Source of the DNA: Paraneptunicella aestuarii
GTDB taxonomy: Bacteria; Pseudomonadota; Gammaproteobacteria; Enterobacterales; Alteromonadaceae
Assembly (NCBI RefSeq): GCF_019900845.1
Contig: NZ_CP074570.1
Span: forward strand, 496,001 to 560,000
Length of the DNA: 64,000 bases
Direction: 5' to 3'
The notes under the pieces are model-generated. The model saw nothing but the letters and a program-made list of their open reading frames with translations. It ran no database searches and was not told the origin of the DNA. Position 1 is the first letter of the stretch; each line of letters begins with the position of its first letter. The translations under genes were made by a program, and so were the position numbers. Positions 1 to 9,158 of the stretch are shown here, in pieces.

Positions 1-905
1 ATGTCGCTACGCGCTTCGTGAGCTAGCGATGGTTTGATTTCCGGATCCGGATTGGAACAGGCGAAAACCACAGGGTTTGGAGCCATTAATTTAAGCGCTT
101 CTGGTGGCAGTAAATCCGGGCCTGATACGCCAACAAACACGTCAGCGCCTTCAAGGGCATCTTCAAGAGTGCGTTTGTCAGTGTTGTTGGCAAACAAGCG
201 CTTGTGCGGCGGGAGCTCGTCACGACGAGTATGAACCACACCCTGGCGATCCAGCATGTAAATATGCTCACGTTGCGCACCACATTTCACCAGCATTTCC
301 ATACAGGCAACGGCTGCAGCGCCAGCACCAAGGCATACAATCACCGAATCGTGGATCGACTTACCCTGAATTTCCAGAGCATTCAATAAACCGGCTGCTG
401 TAACAATAGCTGTGCCATGTTGATCATCATGAAATACTGGAATGCTGCAGCGTTCAATCAGCGCTTGCTCAATTTCAAAACACTCAGGAGCTTTGATATC
501 TTCCAGATTTATACCGCCAAATGTGTCGGCGATATTGGCAACAGTGTTAATAAATTCTTGGGTTGTTTCATGCTTTACTTCGATATCAATGGCATCGAGG
601 TTGGCAAACCGTTTGAACAGTAATGCTTTCCCTTCCATAACGGGCTTAGAGGCAAGAGGCCCCAAATCTCCCAGACCTAAAATGGCTGTGCCATTGGAAA
701 TAACAGCAACCAGGTTTCCCTTTGCAGTGTATTTGTATGCTGCGTCTGGATCTGCCGCGATTTCTCGCACGGGTTCGGCAACGCCAGGACTATAAGCGAG
801 AGCTAGATCTTGGGCACTTTCGGCTGGTTTGGTGAGGGCGATACTAATTTTCCCGGGTACAGGGTTAGCGTGATAGTGCAAAGCTTTAGCTTTTATATCA
901 GACAT
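1..905 (-). CDS. maeB: NADP-dependent malic enzyme (MaeB-type), 3' part missing
   Basis: Oxidative decarboxylation of malate to pyruvate, a cytosolic link between the TCA cycle and NADPH supply. Translating the minus strand from the ATG at 905-903 gives about 301 residues open to the window edge. They start MSDIKAKALHYH and include the family signatures YSPGVAEPV (near residue 40), the substrate/metal region FHDDQHGTAIV (near 160) and a Rossmann GAGAAA motif (near 193). The N-terminal malic domain and much of the NAD-binding domain are therefore present. MaeB proteins are usually about 750 residues, with a C-terminal phosphotransacetylase-like domain; that part would lie left of the window. 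No frameshift is seen. The family call is secure; the long form is inferred from similarity of the N-terminus. Confidence 0.93.
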   Translation of the reverse strand, partial: MSDIKAKALHYHANPVPGKISIALTKPAESAQDLALAYSPGVAEPVREIAADPDAAYKYTAKGNLVAVISNGTAILGLGDLGPLASKPVMEGKALLFKRFANLDAIDIEVKHETTQEFINTVANIADTFGGINLEDIKAPECFEIEQALIERCSIPVFHDDQHGTAIVTAAGLLNALEIQGKSIHDSVIVCLGAGAAAVACMEMLVKCGAQREHIYMLDRQGVVHTRRDELPPHKRLFANNTDKRTLEDALEGADVFVGVSGPDLLPPEALKLMAPNPVVFACSNPDPEIKPSLAHEARSD

Positions 906-1295
906 AGGTCGAGCCTTTTAATACTAATTTGATGTTGATAGGTAGGGTTTTTATGTTTGCTTTTTGCACCAGGCTTTCCATGCTCACACTCAAATTCCAT
1001 ATTGAGCCTAATTTGTGCCACTTCCCGAGGCACTTTAACAGTTAGTTAAAAAAATGAAAACGCCTTGAGAACGCCATTTTCTTACGCTTGCCGAGAGACA
1101 TTCTATACTATCTTGAACGTGCTGTCTTTTGCTGTGAAATGGGTTAAATATGTTACCAATTAAAGAGCTCTGACCAGATGAGAAAATTGGAAGAGAATCA
1201 AAAGATTGCCAGAGAGAAAGTAAAAACAATGTTAATAAAATGAAAAAAGCACCCCGAAGGATGCTTTTTCTGAATACGTTTTTATCAGTTTTAGC
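906..1295. other. Intergenic region between maeB and rpmE
   Basis: This AT-rich spacer holds the maeB upstream region on the right of position 905 and the rpmE terminator at 1243-1270. I see no convincing gene in it. A 64-codon minus-strand reading frame runs across 1035-1229 but has no ribosome binding site or recognisable motif, so I treat it as non-coding. Confidence 0.6.
1243..1270 (-). terminator. Rho-independent terminator of rpmE
   Basis: Read on the minus strand this is an AAGCATCC stem, a TTCG tetraloop, GGGTGCTT and then a run of T. It lies about 25 bases beyond the rpmE stop codon, so it is well placed to end that transcript. Confidence 0.85.
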
Positions 1296-1508
1296 TTATT
1301 TAGATTTAAGCGCACCGAAACGTTTCTTGAAGCGATCAACACGACCACCTGTATCAACGATTTTCTGCTTACCAGTATAGAACGGGTGACATGCAGAACA
1401 TACGTCCAGGTTCAAGTCTTTGTTCAAAGTTGAGTTGATCTTCATAACGTTACCGCAAGAACAGTTTGCAGTAATTTCGTTGTATTCTGGATGGATACCT
1501 TCTTTCAT
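1296..1508 (-). CDS. rpmE: 50S ribosomal protein L31 (zinc-binding form)
   Basis: This 70-residue protein of the large ribosomal subunit starts MKEGIHPEY. Four cysteines at residues 16, 18, 37 and 40 form the zinc site of the C+ type of L31, as opposed to the zinc-free YkgM-type paralogue. An upstream in-frame start at 1562 would add 18 residues, but the ATG at 1508 is preceded by AGAGG at proper spacing and gives the usual family length, so I chose it. The gene is divergent from priA, the same arrangement as in enteric bacteria and Vibrio. Confidence 0.95.
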   Translation of the reverse strand: MKEGIHPEYNEITANCSCGNVMKINSTLNKDLNLDVCSACHPFYTGKQKIVDTGGRVDRFKKRFGALKSK

Positions 1509-1757
1509 GGGAAACCTCTGACTTAAGGCCGTATCGCTAACCCGCCCGAAGCTGGCCACCATACGTTGTTAAATTCAATTGTCCCAACCTCGGTTGGAAC
1601 GTAAAATTCATCTATTGCGGGCTTGCCGCAAAGAGGCGCGCATATTAATGTATCCGCCAGTCTTGTTCAAGCCTGAAATGCTGTTTTTTTCAGCACAAAT
1701 AACAAACTTTTTGTGCTTAAGTCAGTTATGAGTGATCTATGGAGTTAACGCTACGTC

Positions 1758-3971
1758 GTGATGGCAAATTCTATTCTTGAAGTCGCGCTTCCCGTGCCCA
1801 TGCGTCGAGTGTTTGATTACCTCTGTCCTGAATCTCTTTGTGATGTGATTAACATCGGTTCTCGTGTTGCCGTTTCTTTTGGTCATCGCCAGCTGATTGG
1901 AATTGTTGTTGCGACCAAATCAGAGTCTGAATGGCAAATAGATAAGCTCAAACCAATCCGCAAATTATTGGATGATGAACCGGTTATCGACGAGGCGTTG
2001 TTTACGTTATTGAACTGGGCGAGCAAGTATTACCATCACCCTATTGGTGAAGTGTTGACTACCGCGATTCCAGCAAGGTTACGTAAAGGTGAAGCGAATG
2101 AACGCCCTGGGTTGACCTATTGGCAAGCGACAGATGAAGGAATGTCTGCCGATCTGGATTCACTTAAACGCGCTGCCAAACAGCAGCAATTGTTGCAAAA
2201 ATTGCAGCAAGGTCGGCAACCCGAGTCCTTATTGCGAGAGCATTACTCACCTCAAATCTTCACCGGATTACGCAAAAAAGCTTTTATTGAATCATTACAG
2301 GTCATTCCAGCATTAAGTTGTGACTGGGCGCAGCATATTGAAGTCAGCGACAAGCCCTTTGCTTCAAAAGAACAGGCGGTGGTGATCAGTGCGTTGAAAC
2401 AACAAACGCAGCAATTTAGTGTTAGTTTGATCGAAGGTGTAACCGGAAGCGGCAAAACCGAAGTGTATTTGCAAGCGATTGAGCCAATTCTAATGCAGGG
2501 TGTTCAGGTTCTGGTATTAGTTCCAGAAATTGGATTAACGCCGCAAACGGTGAGCCGTTTTCAGCATCGCTTTCAAATCGAAGTGGGTGTGTTGCATTCA
2601 GGCATGACGGATAACGAGCGTTTGTCGGTTTGGCAGCGAGCAAAAGCCGGGGATTTGGGCATTGTCATCGGCACGCGTTCAGCCGTGTTCACGCCTTTTA
2701 ACAAACTGGGCATGATCATTATTGATGAAGAACATGACAGTTCCTATAAGCAGGCCGATGGGTTGCGCTATCATGCGCGTGACATGGCGGTCATGCGAGC
2801 AAAGCAGTTAAATATACCGCTGCTGCTTGGTTCAGCAACGCCATCTTTGGAAAGTTTGCACAATGCTCGCCAGAAACGATATCGCCACTTTCAACTTCAC
2901 CAGCGTGCGGGTAATGCATTGCATACCCATTTTCATACCCTGGATTTACGTCAGCAGCCATTGCAATTTGGTTTAGCTCCAGGAACCATCAAGCAGATAC
3001 GGCATCATTTAGAGCAAGGTAATCAGGTACTGATTTTCCTGAATCGACGAGGCTATGCGCCAGCTTTGCTGTGCCACGAATGTGGACACGTTGAGTTATG
3101 CGGTCATTGCGAGCGTCCTTATACCATGCACAAGCAAATGAACCAGTTGCATTGTCATCATTGCGGTCATAGCAAAGGTTTACCTCGTCAGTGCAGCGAG
3201 TGCCACAGTAAAGACATTGCGCCACTGGGCATGGGAACTGAGCAGTTGGAACAAGGCATTCAGCAAATGTTCCCGCAATACTCTGCCATTCGTATCGACA
3301 GCGACACCATGCGCGCCAAAAGCCGTTTGAATCAAATTCTGGACGATATTCAAAGCGGTGAACATCAACTCTTGATTGGCACGCAGATTCTGGCGAAAGG
3401 ACATCATTTTCCTAACGTTACCCTCGTTGTCGTGGTGGATATTGATGGGGCTTTGTTTAGCGCAGATTATCGCAGTGCCGAACAGCTGGCACAGTTGATT
3501 ACTCAAATTGCTGGAAGAGCAGGAAGGGCAAGTAAACCGGGTGAAATGTGGTTGCAGTCTCATCATCCCGGGCATCCATTGATAGAAGATTTGCTGCACA
3601 ATGGCTACGGACATTTTGCCCGACAGCTGTTGTTAGAGCGGCAACATGCGAACCTACCGCCGTTTAGCTATCAGGTGCTGATTCGCGCTGAATCTGCGGA
3701 AAAGCAAGCTGCTTACGATTTTCTATTGAGCTTGTGCCGAAGCTTTCGGGAAACACCATTGCAGGATCAAGCCACATTGCAAGCCATTGGCCCCTTACCC
3801 GCTTTATTAGAGAAACGTCAGGGGCGCTACCGTTTTCAATTGATTTTGCAAAGCCAGGGCAGAGCTCCACTCCACGAAGCATTACAAAGGCAATTGGCGA
3901 TGATGGAAAGTCACCCGTTGGCGAGTAAGGTGAGGTGGTCTGTGGATATTGATCCTCAAGAGTTTTACTGA
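1758..3971 (+). CDS. priA: Primosomal replication restart helicase PriA
   Basis: This 3'-to-5' DEXH helicase reloads the replisome at stalled forks. The 737-residue protein has the N-terminal 3'-end-binding domain, Walker A GVTGSGKTE at about 227-235, the DEEH box near 323-326 and a paired zinc-cluster region between about 438 and 481 (CHECGH, CGHC, CHHCGH, CSEC). A typical helicase motif VI region (QIAGRAGR) follows. Length matches the family (about 730). Translation may begin at GTG 1758 or at the immediately following ATG 1761; the second is the more conventional. No cytR-like regulator follows, unlike in E. coli, where cytR sits between priA and ftsN. Confidence 0.97.
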   Translation: MMANSILEVALPVPMRRVFDYLCPESLCDVINIGSRVAVSFGHRQLIGIVVATKSESEWQIDKLKPIRKLLDDEPVIDEALFTLLNWASKYYHHPIGEVLTTAIPARLRKGEANERPGLTYWQATDEGMSADLDSLKRAAKQQQLLQKLQQGRQPESLLREHYSPQIFTGLRKKAFIESLQVIPALSCDWAQHIEVSDKPFASKEQAVVISALKQQTQQFSVSLIEGVTGSGKTEVYLQAIEPILMQGVQVLVLVPEIGLTPQTVSRFQHRFQIEVGVLHSGMTDNERLSVWQRAKAGDLGIVIGTRSAVFTPFNKLGMIIIDEEHDSSYKQADGLRYHARDMAVMRAKQLNIPLLLGSATPSLESLHNARQKRYRHFQLHQRAGNALHTHFHTLDLRQQPLQFGLAPGTIKQIRHHLEQGNQVLIFLNRRGYAPALLCHECGHVELCGHCERPYTMHKQMNQLHCHHCGHSKGLPRQCSECHSKDIAPLGMGTEQLEQGIQQMFPQYSAIRIDSDTMRAKSRLNQILDDIQSGEHQLLIGTQILAKGHHFPNVTLVVVVDIDGALFSADYRSAEQLAQLITQIAGRAGRASKPGEMWLQSHHPGHPLIEDLLHNGYGHFARQLLLERQHANLPPFSYQVLIRAESAEKQAAYDFLLSLCRSFRETPLQDQATLQAIGPLPALLEKRQGRYRFQLILQSQGRAPLHEALQRQLAMMESHPLASKVRWSVDIDPQEFY

Positions 3972-4028
3972 TTGTTGATGCTATTTGTGCCGCCAGCTTC
4001 GTTATCAGTCGCTCGTTTAGTCTGTACT

Positions 4029-4335
4029 CGTCATGCTGAACTTGTTTCAGCATCTTGTTAATTGGCATGAGATTCCGAAATAAATTCGGAATGACGAGTC
4101 TTTTATCTATACTCACTGCCAGTTCATCCAGCGTCATATTTCATGTCGTCATGCTGAACTTGTTTCAGCATCTTGTTAATTGGCATGAGATTCCGAAATA
4201 AATTCGGAATGACGAGTCTTTTATCTATACTCACTGCCAGTTTTCATCCAGCGTCATATTTCATGTCGTCATGCTGAACTTGTTTCAGCATCTTGTTAAT
4301 TGTGTATGAGATTCCGAAATCGATTGGGAATGGCG
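4029..4335. repeat. Three tandem copies of a 118-120 bp palindromic intergenic repeat
   Basis: Copies begin at about 4029, 4147 and 4267 with a period of 118 then 120 bases; the 2-base difference is extra T residues within the third tract of the linker. Each copy has two palindromes: ATGCTGAA-cttg-TTTCAGCAT, and ATTCCGAA-ataaa-TTCGGAAT. The third copy is degenerate in its second palindrome. A related single hairpin occurs at 13121-13140. This looks like an extragenic palindromic element family amplified in the priA-ftsN gap. It may also act as a transcription terminator or mRNA stabiliser, which is inference. Confidence 0.9.
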
Positions 4336-4467
4336 AGGGTATTTTCAATATATATTTAACTTTTTCTCTGACTTATATCTGAATAGTTCACATTTTTAAC
4401 ATTCAACTGTTTACCTGCGCTTTTCTGTCAGTAGAATTGCGCACTGGTCAGTAGATAACGACAGATT

Positions 4468-4989
4468 ATGGCACCGAAAGATTACGTTGGACGCGGTCAG
4501 GCCAAGAAAGCTCAGCCTCCACCTCGCCCACCATTTCCCTGGATTAGAACGATTATTACACTGCTTTTGGTAGTGGGCTTTGCTGTATTTTTATGGTTCA
4601 TTCGGGATGAAAAGAAAGATGAAGTAGAGTTACAAAGTCAGCCTACCGTTAAGGAAGTGGAGCCTTTACCTGATCCGCCCAAAGAAAAATGGGAGTTCAT
4701 GAAAATTCTGCCCGATCCTAATAATACGGTTGAAGTTGACGTGCCTGATGCTCCAAATTCAGGTAAAACCTATGTAATGCAGTGTGGTTCGTTTAGAACG
4801 GTTGCTCAAGCGGAAGAAATGCGTGCCAAAATTGCTTTCCAAGGGTTGGAATCGCAAGTGAAAACCAGCGATGGTCAAAATGGCAAATGGCATCGCGTCG
4901 TGCTTGGGCCTTATGACAGTAAACGAAACGCTGAGCGTGACCGCCATAAACTGCAACGAGCAGGCATGACAACCTGCCGTATCTGGTAA
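4468..4989 (+). CDS. ftsN: Cell division protein FtsN (SPOR domain)
   Basis: FtsN is a bitopic inner-membrane protein that triggers septal peptidoglycan synthesis. The 173-residue protein has a short basic cytoplasmic tail, one membrane segment at about 26-45, a Pro- and Glu-rich periplasmic linker and a C-terminal SPOR domain from about residue 98, which in this family binds denuded septal glycan. It is shorter than E. coli FtsN (319 residues) because the linker is compressed. Its position between priA and hslVU is the conserved ftsN location, which supports the symbol over a generic SPOR-protein label. Confidence 0.85.
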   Translation: MAPKDYVGRGQAKKAQPPPRPPFPWIRTIITLLLVVGFAVFLWFIRDEKKDEVELQSQPTVKEVEPLPDPPKEKWEFMKILPDPNNTVEVDVPDAPNSGKTYVMQCGSFRTVAQAEEMRAKIAFQGLESQVKTSDGQNGKWHRVVLGPYDSKRNAERDRHKLQRAGMTTCRIW

Positions 4990-5126
4990 GCTTCTAGAAT
5001 ACAAACAAAACGGAATGGCTATGCAGGTCATTCCGTATCTGCTCTTTACATTCTCTTCATCTTCTTTTATCGCGACTTCTGAAATTTATTCTTTAAACAA
5101 TCCTGCCTGAAGTCATTTCATTTGGG

Positions 5127-5154
5127 GTTGAAAACCCATAATCCACCCCCACAA
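5127..5154 (+). promoter_or_regulatory. Candidate sigma-32 (heat-shock) promoter for hslVU
   Basis: GTTGAAA at 5127-5133 and CCCCAC at 5147-5152 are separated by 13 bases, close to the RpoH consensus CTTGAAA / CCCCAT. The site lies about 80 bases before hslV. The hslVU operon is a known sigma-32 target in E. coli; the assignment here rests on this match only. Confidence 0.55.
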
Positions 5155-5233
5155 CAGGGAAATCAAATTTGAACATAGATGTCGTCGCCTTTCATATTGA
5201 GGCTCCGGACATCTTATCCAGAAAGGAAATATC

Positions 5234-5758
5234 GTGACTACTATTGTTTCAGTAAGACGCGGAAATCAGGTTGTTATGGCGGGTGATGGTCAAGTTTCAC
5301 TTGGTAATACCGTTATGAAAGGCAACGCGAAAAAAGTTCGTCGTCTTTATAAAGATAAGGTTCTTGCCGGATTTGCTGGAGGTACTGCAGATGCCTTTAC
5401 CTTATTTGAACGCTTTGAATCGAAGCTGGAACAGCATCAAGGGCATCTTACCAAAGCCGCCGTGGAGTTGGCCAAAGATTGGCGTACCGACAGAATGTTG
5501 CGTCGCTTAGAAGCCTTGCTTGCTGTGGCAGATGAAACGGCGTCACTTATCATTACGGGTAATGGTGATGTGATCCAGCCAGAGAACGACTTGATCGCGA
5601 TTGGCTCAGGCGGCCCTTATGCTCAGGCTGCGGCTACCGCTTTGCTGGAAAATACGGATTTGGGCGCTAAAGAAATGGCTGAAAAAGCCTTGAACATAGC
5701 GGGTGATATCTGTGTCTTCACCAACCATTCCCAAACTATTGAAATACTGGATTATTAA
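5234..5758 (+). CDS. hslV: ATP-dependent protease peptidase subunit HslV (ClpQ)
   Basis: HslV is the proteolytic core of the cytosolic HslUV protease. It is 174 residues long, the family norm. Translation starts at GTG 5234, preceded by GAAAGGAAAT; removal of Met exposes Thr2 as the catalytic N-terminal nucleophile (sequence MTTIVSVRR). The GDGQVSLG stretch typical of the family follows. It is 13 bases upstream of hslU in the standard two-gene operon. A candidate heat-shock promoter lies upstream. Confidence 0.97.
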   Translation: MTTIVSVRRGNQVVMAGDGQVSLGNTVMKGNAKKVRRLYKDKVLAGFAGGTADAFTLFERFESKLEQHQGHLTKAAVELAKDWRTDRMLRRLEALLAVADETASLIITGNGDVIQPENDLIAIGSGGPYAQAAATALLENTDLGAKEMAEKALNIAGDICVFTNHSQTIEILDY

Positions 5759-5771
5759 CAGGATCGAATGC

Positions 5772-7100
5772 ATGTCTGAGATGACCCCTAGAGAAATCGT
5801 TCACGAGTTGGACAATCACATCATTGGACAACAGAACGCGAAACGTGCGGTTGCCATCGCGCTTCGTAACCGTTGGCGTCGAATGCAGTTAAATGAAGAT
5901 TTACGTCAGGAAGTCACACCTAAAAACATCCTGATGATCGGCCCGACAGGGGTCGGTAAAACTGAAATTGCTCGACGTTTGGCTAAATTGGCTAATGCGC
6001 CCTTCATTAAGGTGGAAGCCACCAAGTTCACCGAAGTGGGCTATGTTGGTAAGGAAGTGGACACCATTATTCGTGATCTTGCCGACATCGCAGTAAAGAT
6101 GACTAAAGAGCAGGAATTGCAAAAAGTACGTTATCGTGCGGAAGAAGCCGCCGAAGATCGCATTTTGGATGTGTTGCTGCCTCCTGCTGAAAACGTTTGG
6201 GGTGAGAAAGAAAAAACCGAAGATTCCAGCACGCGCCAGATCTTCCGCAAGAAGTTGCGCGAAGGCAGTCTTGATGAAAAAGAGATCGAGATTGATGTTG
6301 CTCTGCCTCAGGTTGGTGTTGAAATCATGGCGCCTCCAGGTATGGAGGAAATGACCAGTCAACTTCAAGGTATGTTCCAGAATCTGAGCGGTACGCAGAA
6401 GAAAAAGAAGAAGTTGAAAGTAAAAGATGCGATGAAATTCCTGATAGAAGAAGAAGCCAGCAAGCTGGTTAATCAGGAGGAGCTGAAAGAAAAAGCGCTG
6501 GAATCGGTTGAGCAAAACGGCATCGTATTTATCGACGAAATCGACAAGATTTGTAAGCGTGAAGGCACGGGTACTGCTGATGTTTCCCGTGAAGGTGTGC
6601 AGCGTGATTTGCTGCCATTAGTTGAAGGTTCAACGGTTAATACCAAACATGGCATGGTGAAGACGGATCATATTTTGTTTATCGCGTCTGGCGCATTTCA
6701 AATGTCCAAGCCTTCTGACTTGATCCCTGAACTTCAAGGCCGTCTGCCAATTCGCGTTGAATTGTCTGCGCTAACAACGAATGACTTTAAGCGCATTTTG
6801 ACTGAGCCGAATGCATCCTTAACCGAGCAGTATCAAGCGTTGCTAAAAACCGAAGGTGTCGATTTATCTTTCACCGAAGACGGCATTGATCGTATCGCTC
6901 ATGCGGCATGGCAAGTGAATGAAAGCATTGAAAATATCGGTGCGCGTCGTTTGCATACCGTGATGGAAAAGTTGATGGAAGATATCTCGTTTGATGCTTC
7001 CGAAAAAAGTGGTCATGCGTTGGAAATTAATGCCAAGTACGTAGATGATCACCTGGATGCATTGATCGAAAACGAAGACCTGAGTCGCTTTATTTTGTAA
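5772..7100 (+). CDS. hslU: ATP-dependent protease ATPase subunit HslU (ClpY)
   Basis: HslU is the AAA+ unfoldase partner of HslV. I take ATG 5772 ([10 protein letters not shown]), giving 442 residues, over an upstream in-frame start at 5703 that would lie inside hslV; GGAT at 5761-5764 is the likely ribosome binding site. Walker [10 protein letters not shown] is at about 57-65 and Walker B VFIDEID at about 250-256. Between them is the Lys- and Glu-rich I domain. The C-terminus EDLSRFIL matches the tail that docks into HslV pockets to activate it, so the complex should be functional. Confidence 0.97.
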   Translation: MSEMTPREIVHELDNHIIGQQNAKRAVAIALRNRWRRMQLNEDLRQEVTPKNILMIGPTGVGKTEIARRLAKLANAPFIKVEATKFTEVGYVGKEVDTIIRDLADIAVKMTKEQELQKVRYRAEEAAEDRILDVLLPPAENVWGEKEKTEDSSTRQIFRKKLREGSLDEKEIEIDVALPQVGVEIMAPPGMEEMTSQLQGMFQNLSGTQKKKKKLKVKDAMKFLIEEEASKLVNQEELKEKALESVEQNGIVFIDEIDKICKREGTGTADVSREGVQRDLLPLVEGSTVNTKHGMVKTDHILFIASGAFQMSKPSDLIPELQGRLPIRVELSALTTNDFKRILTEPNASLTEQYQALLKTEGVDLSFTEDGIDRIAHAAWQVNESIENIGARRLHTVMEKLMEDISFDASEKSGHALEINAKYVDDHLDALIENEDLSRFIL

Positions 7101-7123
7101 ATTCATTATTGAATTTATTTTTC

Positions 7124-7166
7124 AAAACGGTGCGTTGAGAATTGCTCTTAAGCACCGTTTTTTATT
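7124..7166 (+). terminator. Terminator after hslU
   Basis: AAAACGGTGC and GCACCGTTTTTTATT form a stem with an 18-base loop followed by a T run. It sits between the convergent hslU and the gene ending at 7172, so it may serve hslU mainly and act weakly in reverse. Confidence 0.8.
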
Positions 7167-7171
7167 GGCTT

Positions 7172-7636
7172 TTATTTGCCGTGATGTCTTCTCAAATGTT
7201 TGATTAAACCCTTTTCATCAAATTCCATGACCATAATGTGTGGAACGCTGTATTCGATAAACTTATTCAGGTGTGATGGTTTAACTTTGCCGTTTTCTGT
7301 GAATTTAACCGCAACTACATTGGCACCAATGAGCATTTCTCCTATTTCAATTTTGTTGTAGGCGATCTCATCCTGCATTTTGCCCATCAATCCTTGTTTG
7401 AACTCGTTTTTGTCCGTCACCGTAACATTAAATTTTACATGCTCGTCGGTGAATTCATCCGAGAAAAACGACAGGAAGTGATCAATATCGGCTTCGGTGG
7501 TAGAGGGTTGTTGCTTGGCTTCTTTAGCCTGTAGAAACTGGGTCGCTTTGGCTTTCAGTTCTTGCTCTGACAGCCCGGAAGCATAAGCGTTTGATGCAAA
7601 AATACCGCATACAAGAATGAGTAATAAGCGTTTCAT
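7172..7636 (-). CDS. Secreted NTF2/SnoaL-like protein of unknown function
   Basis: The 154-residue protein starts MKRLLLILVCGIFASNAYAS, a typical signal peptide with an AYA-S cleavage site, so it should be periplasmic. The mature part (DIDHFLSFFSDEFTDEHVKFN... and ...FIEYSVPHIMVMEFDEKGLIKHLRRHH) has the pattern of the NTF2-like/SnoaL fold: an N-terminal helix pair, then strands ending in a KGLI-type turn. Of two adjacent ATG codons the second is favoured, since AAGGAG lies at better spacing from it. No catalytic residues can be assigned. It lies downstream of a serine hydrolase on the same strand with a 62-base gap, but a shared role is not evident. Confidence 0.7.
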   Translation of the reverse strand: MKRLLLILVCGIFASNAYASGLSEQELKAKATQFLQAKEAKQQPSTTEADIDHFLSFFSDEFTDEHVKFNVTVTDKNEFKQGLMGKMQDEIAYNKIEIGEMLIGANVVAVKFTENGKVKPSHLNKFIEYSVPHIMVMEFDEKGLIKHLRRHHGK

Positions 7637-7698
7637 CATATCTCCTTGAAATTTCTTTTTAATAATTCCTGAGTTGGAGCCGGAGAAATGGATACTGC

Positions 7699-8946
7699 TT
7701 ACTCTCCTGCGTTGCCGGTGTTTTCCTCATTATTGGCGAATTGGTCTGAGTTTAAATGTTGAAAGTATTTTGCCCAGAATTCAGCGCCAATTTCATTAAT
7801 CACATTGGACTCGGCATTCATCAATACGGCAAACCCTGCGCCGGTTTCCGGAGAGAAACCGATTTCCGCACGATAGCCTCGTACCCAACCACTGTGATAA
7901 TTCAACTTGTGTCCGTCGAAATCATAAACTCGCCAGCCATATCCGTAATAAGCGTCATGCAAATGGCCTTTCCACCCTTTTCTATATATCTCGCGTTTGG
8001 TGCGTATTTTGGGTGTGGTGACACCGGTAATGACTTCCGGGCTTAATACGTCGGGACGTTCACCTAACAAGGCTTTAAGCCAGATCCCCAAGTCTTTTGA
8101 GTTGGTATTGATGCCAGCTGCAGGGGCAAAGCGATAGTAATTATTAGACACGTTGGTTTTCTTCCAGGTCTTATCTCGTGTCAAAACATGAGGTTTAGCC
8201 CAGGATTTCGCGGATTCAAGAGGGACTTTACCTACTGAGGTGTATTGCATTTTTAAAGGTTGCAAAAGCTCTTTTTGCAGTAAGGAGCTGTAGGAAACGT
8301 TGTTTTGATTAAAATGCTGTTCTAACACGCCGAATAAGGCATTTTGATAGGTGTAACATTCACCCGGTTGGCATAACGGTTGTAATTCTGCCAGTTCATT
8401 AAGAATACGTTTGACCGAATAGTTAGCTTCAATCAGGTTGTCGTAAGCATTGGGCACCAAACCACTACTCTGACTGAGTATATGCTCAAGGGTGATATTG
8501 GCCATACCGGTTTGGTCGAAGCCAAAATCGGGCGCGAGTTTTGAAATAGAGGTTTGCCAATCCAGCTTACCTTGCTCTACCAATTTCGCGGTTAAACTGC
8601 CGGTAAAGGTTTTCGATACCGAAGCCAATCTGAACAGCGTAAATTCATTGATTTTAGTACCGTTGGATTCGGTGAGACCATAACTGAAATATTGAGCTGG
8701 AGTGCCTTGTTCTACATAGACCATGCTGTAACCGGGCACTTTCTTTTCTTTTACTTTTGCTTGCGTGCCAGCCAGGAATTCGTCCATCCAATGTGGCGAC
8801 TGAGCCTGCACTGCCTGGCTAGAGGCTAGTATAAATAAAGTGATAAATTGAAAAGCTCGGATTTTGGGCATTATCGTTATAGTTCTTGTTGCTTTATGTG
8901 ATGATGTCGAATGACCTAATTCTCTTACAAACTGAGATATCGACAT
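7699..8946 (-). CDS. Serine hydrolase, beta-lactamase class C / DD-peptidase family
   Basis: Family PF00144 enzyme of 415 residues. SVSK at 109-112 is the SxxK nucleophile motif, YQN near 199 is the YxN motif and HSG in the C-terminal third replaces KTG, as in many esterase or peptidase members. A hydrophobic segment at about 31-48 ending in AVQA-QS is the signal peptide. The start at 8946 has AGGGA upstream but leaves an unusually long 30-residue n-region; ATG 8871 (MPKIRAFQF) would give a more standard signal peptide but lacks a clear ribosome binding site. The substrate cannot be told: family members include AmpC, D-amino-acid peptidases and carboxylesterases. Confidence 0.85.
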   Translation of the reverse strand: MSISQFVRELGHSTSSHKATRTITIMPKIRAFQFITLFILASSQAVQAQSPHWMDEFLAGTQAKVKEKKVPGYSMVYVEQGTPAQYFSYGLTESNGTKINEFTLFRLASVSKTFTGSLTAKLVEQGKLDWQTSISKLAPDFGFDQTGMANITLEHILSQSSGLVPNAYDNLIEANYSVKRILNELAELQPLCQPGECYTYQNALFGVLEQHFNQNNVSYSSLLQKELLQPLKMQYTSVGKVPLESAKSWAKPHVLTRDKTWKKTNVSNNYYRFAPAAGINTNSKDLGIWLKALLGERPDVLSPEVITGVTTPKIRTKREIYRKGWKGHLHDAYYGYGWRVYDFDGHKLNYHSGWVRGYRAEIGFSPETGAGFAVLMNAESNVINEIGAEFWAKYFQHLNSDQFANNEENTGNAGE

Positions 8947-9158
8947 CGGTTTCCCTGTATAGCCGGGTATTATCTTATTTCGCTACTTATTAAGCAATGG
9001 AACTTAAGCAATGGAAGTTGCTCGCACTGGTTTAAGTATAGTCAATTGATTGTTATGACCGCATAAATTGAAACCAGTTCCGATTTCGTCGCGATTCATT
9101 AATAATTCCCGATTACACTTATCTCATTCTGTTAGATTGAATTTTCGAGAGTTACTTC

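Noticed and set aside
3180..4137. Long minus-strand frames of 144 and 157 codons opposite priA
   Set aside because: They lie antisense to conserved priA coding sequence, or run into the palindromic repeats, and have no ribosome binding site or motif.
4029..4335. Three regularly spaced repeats, possible CRISPR array
   Set aside because: The whole 118-base unit is repeated, including what would be spacers, and each unit has two palindromes. There are no unique spacers and no cas genes.
5901..6515. 204-codon minus-strand frame opposite hslU
   Set aside because: It is rich in Phe and Leu as expected for the reverse of a Lys/Glu-rich domain. It is a shadow of the HslU I domain.
7699..8946. AmpC beta-lactamase
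   Set aside because: SxxK and YxN motifs are shared with esterases and peptidases of the same fold, and the KTG box is HSG. Resistance cannot be claimed.
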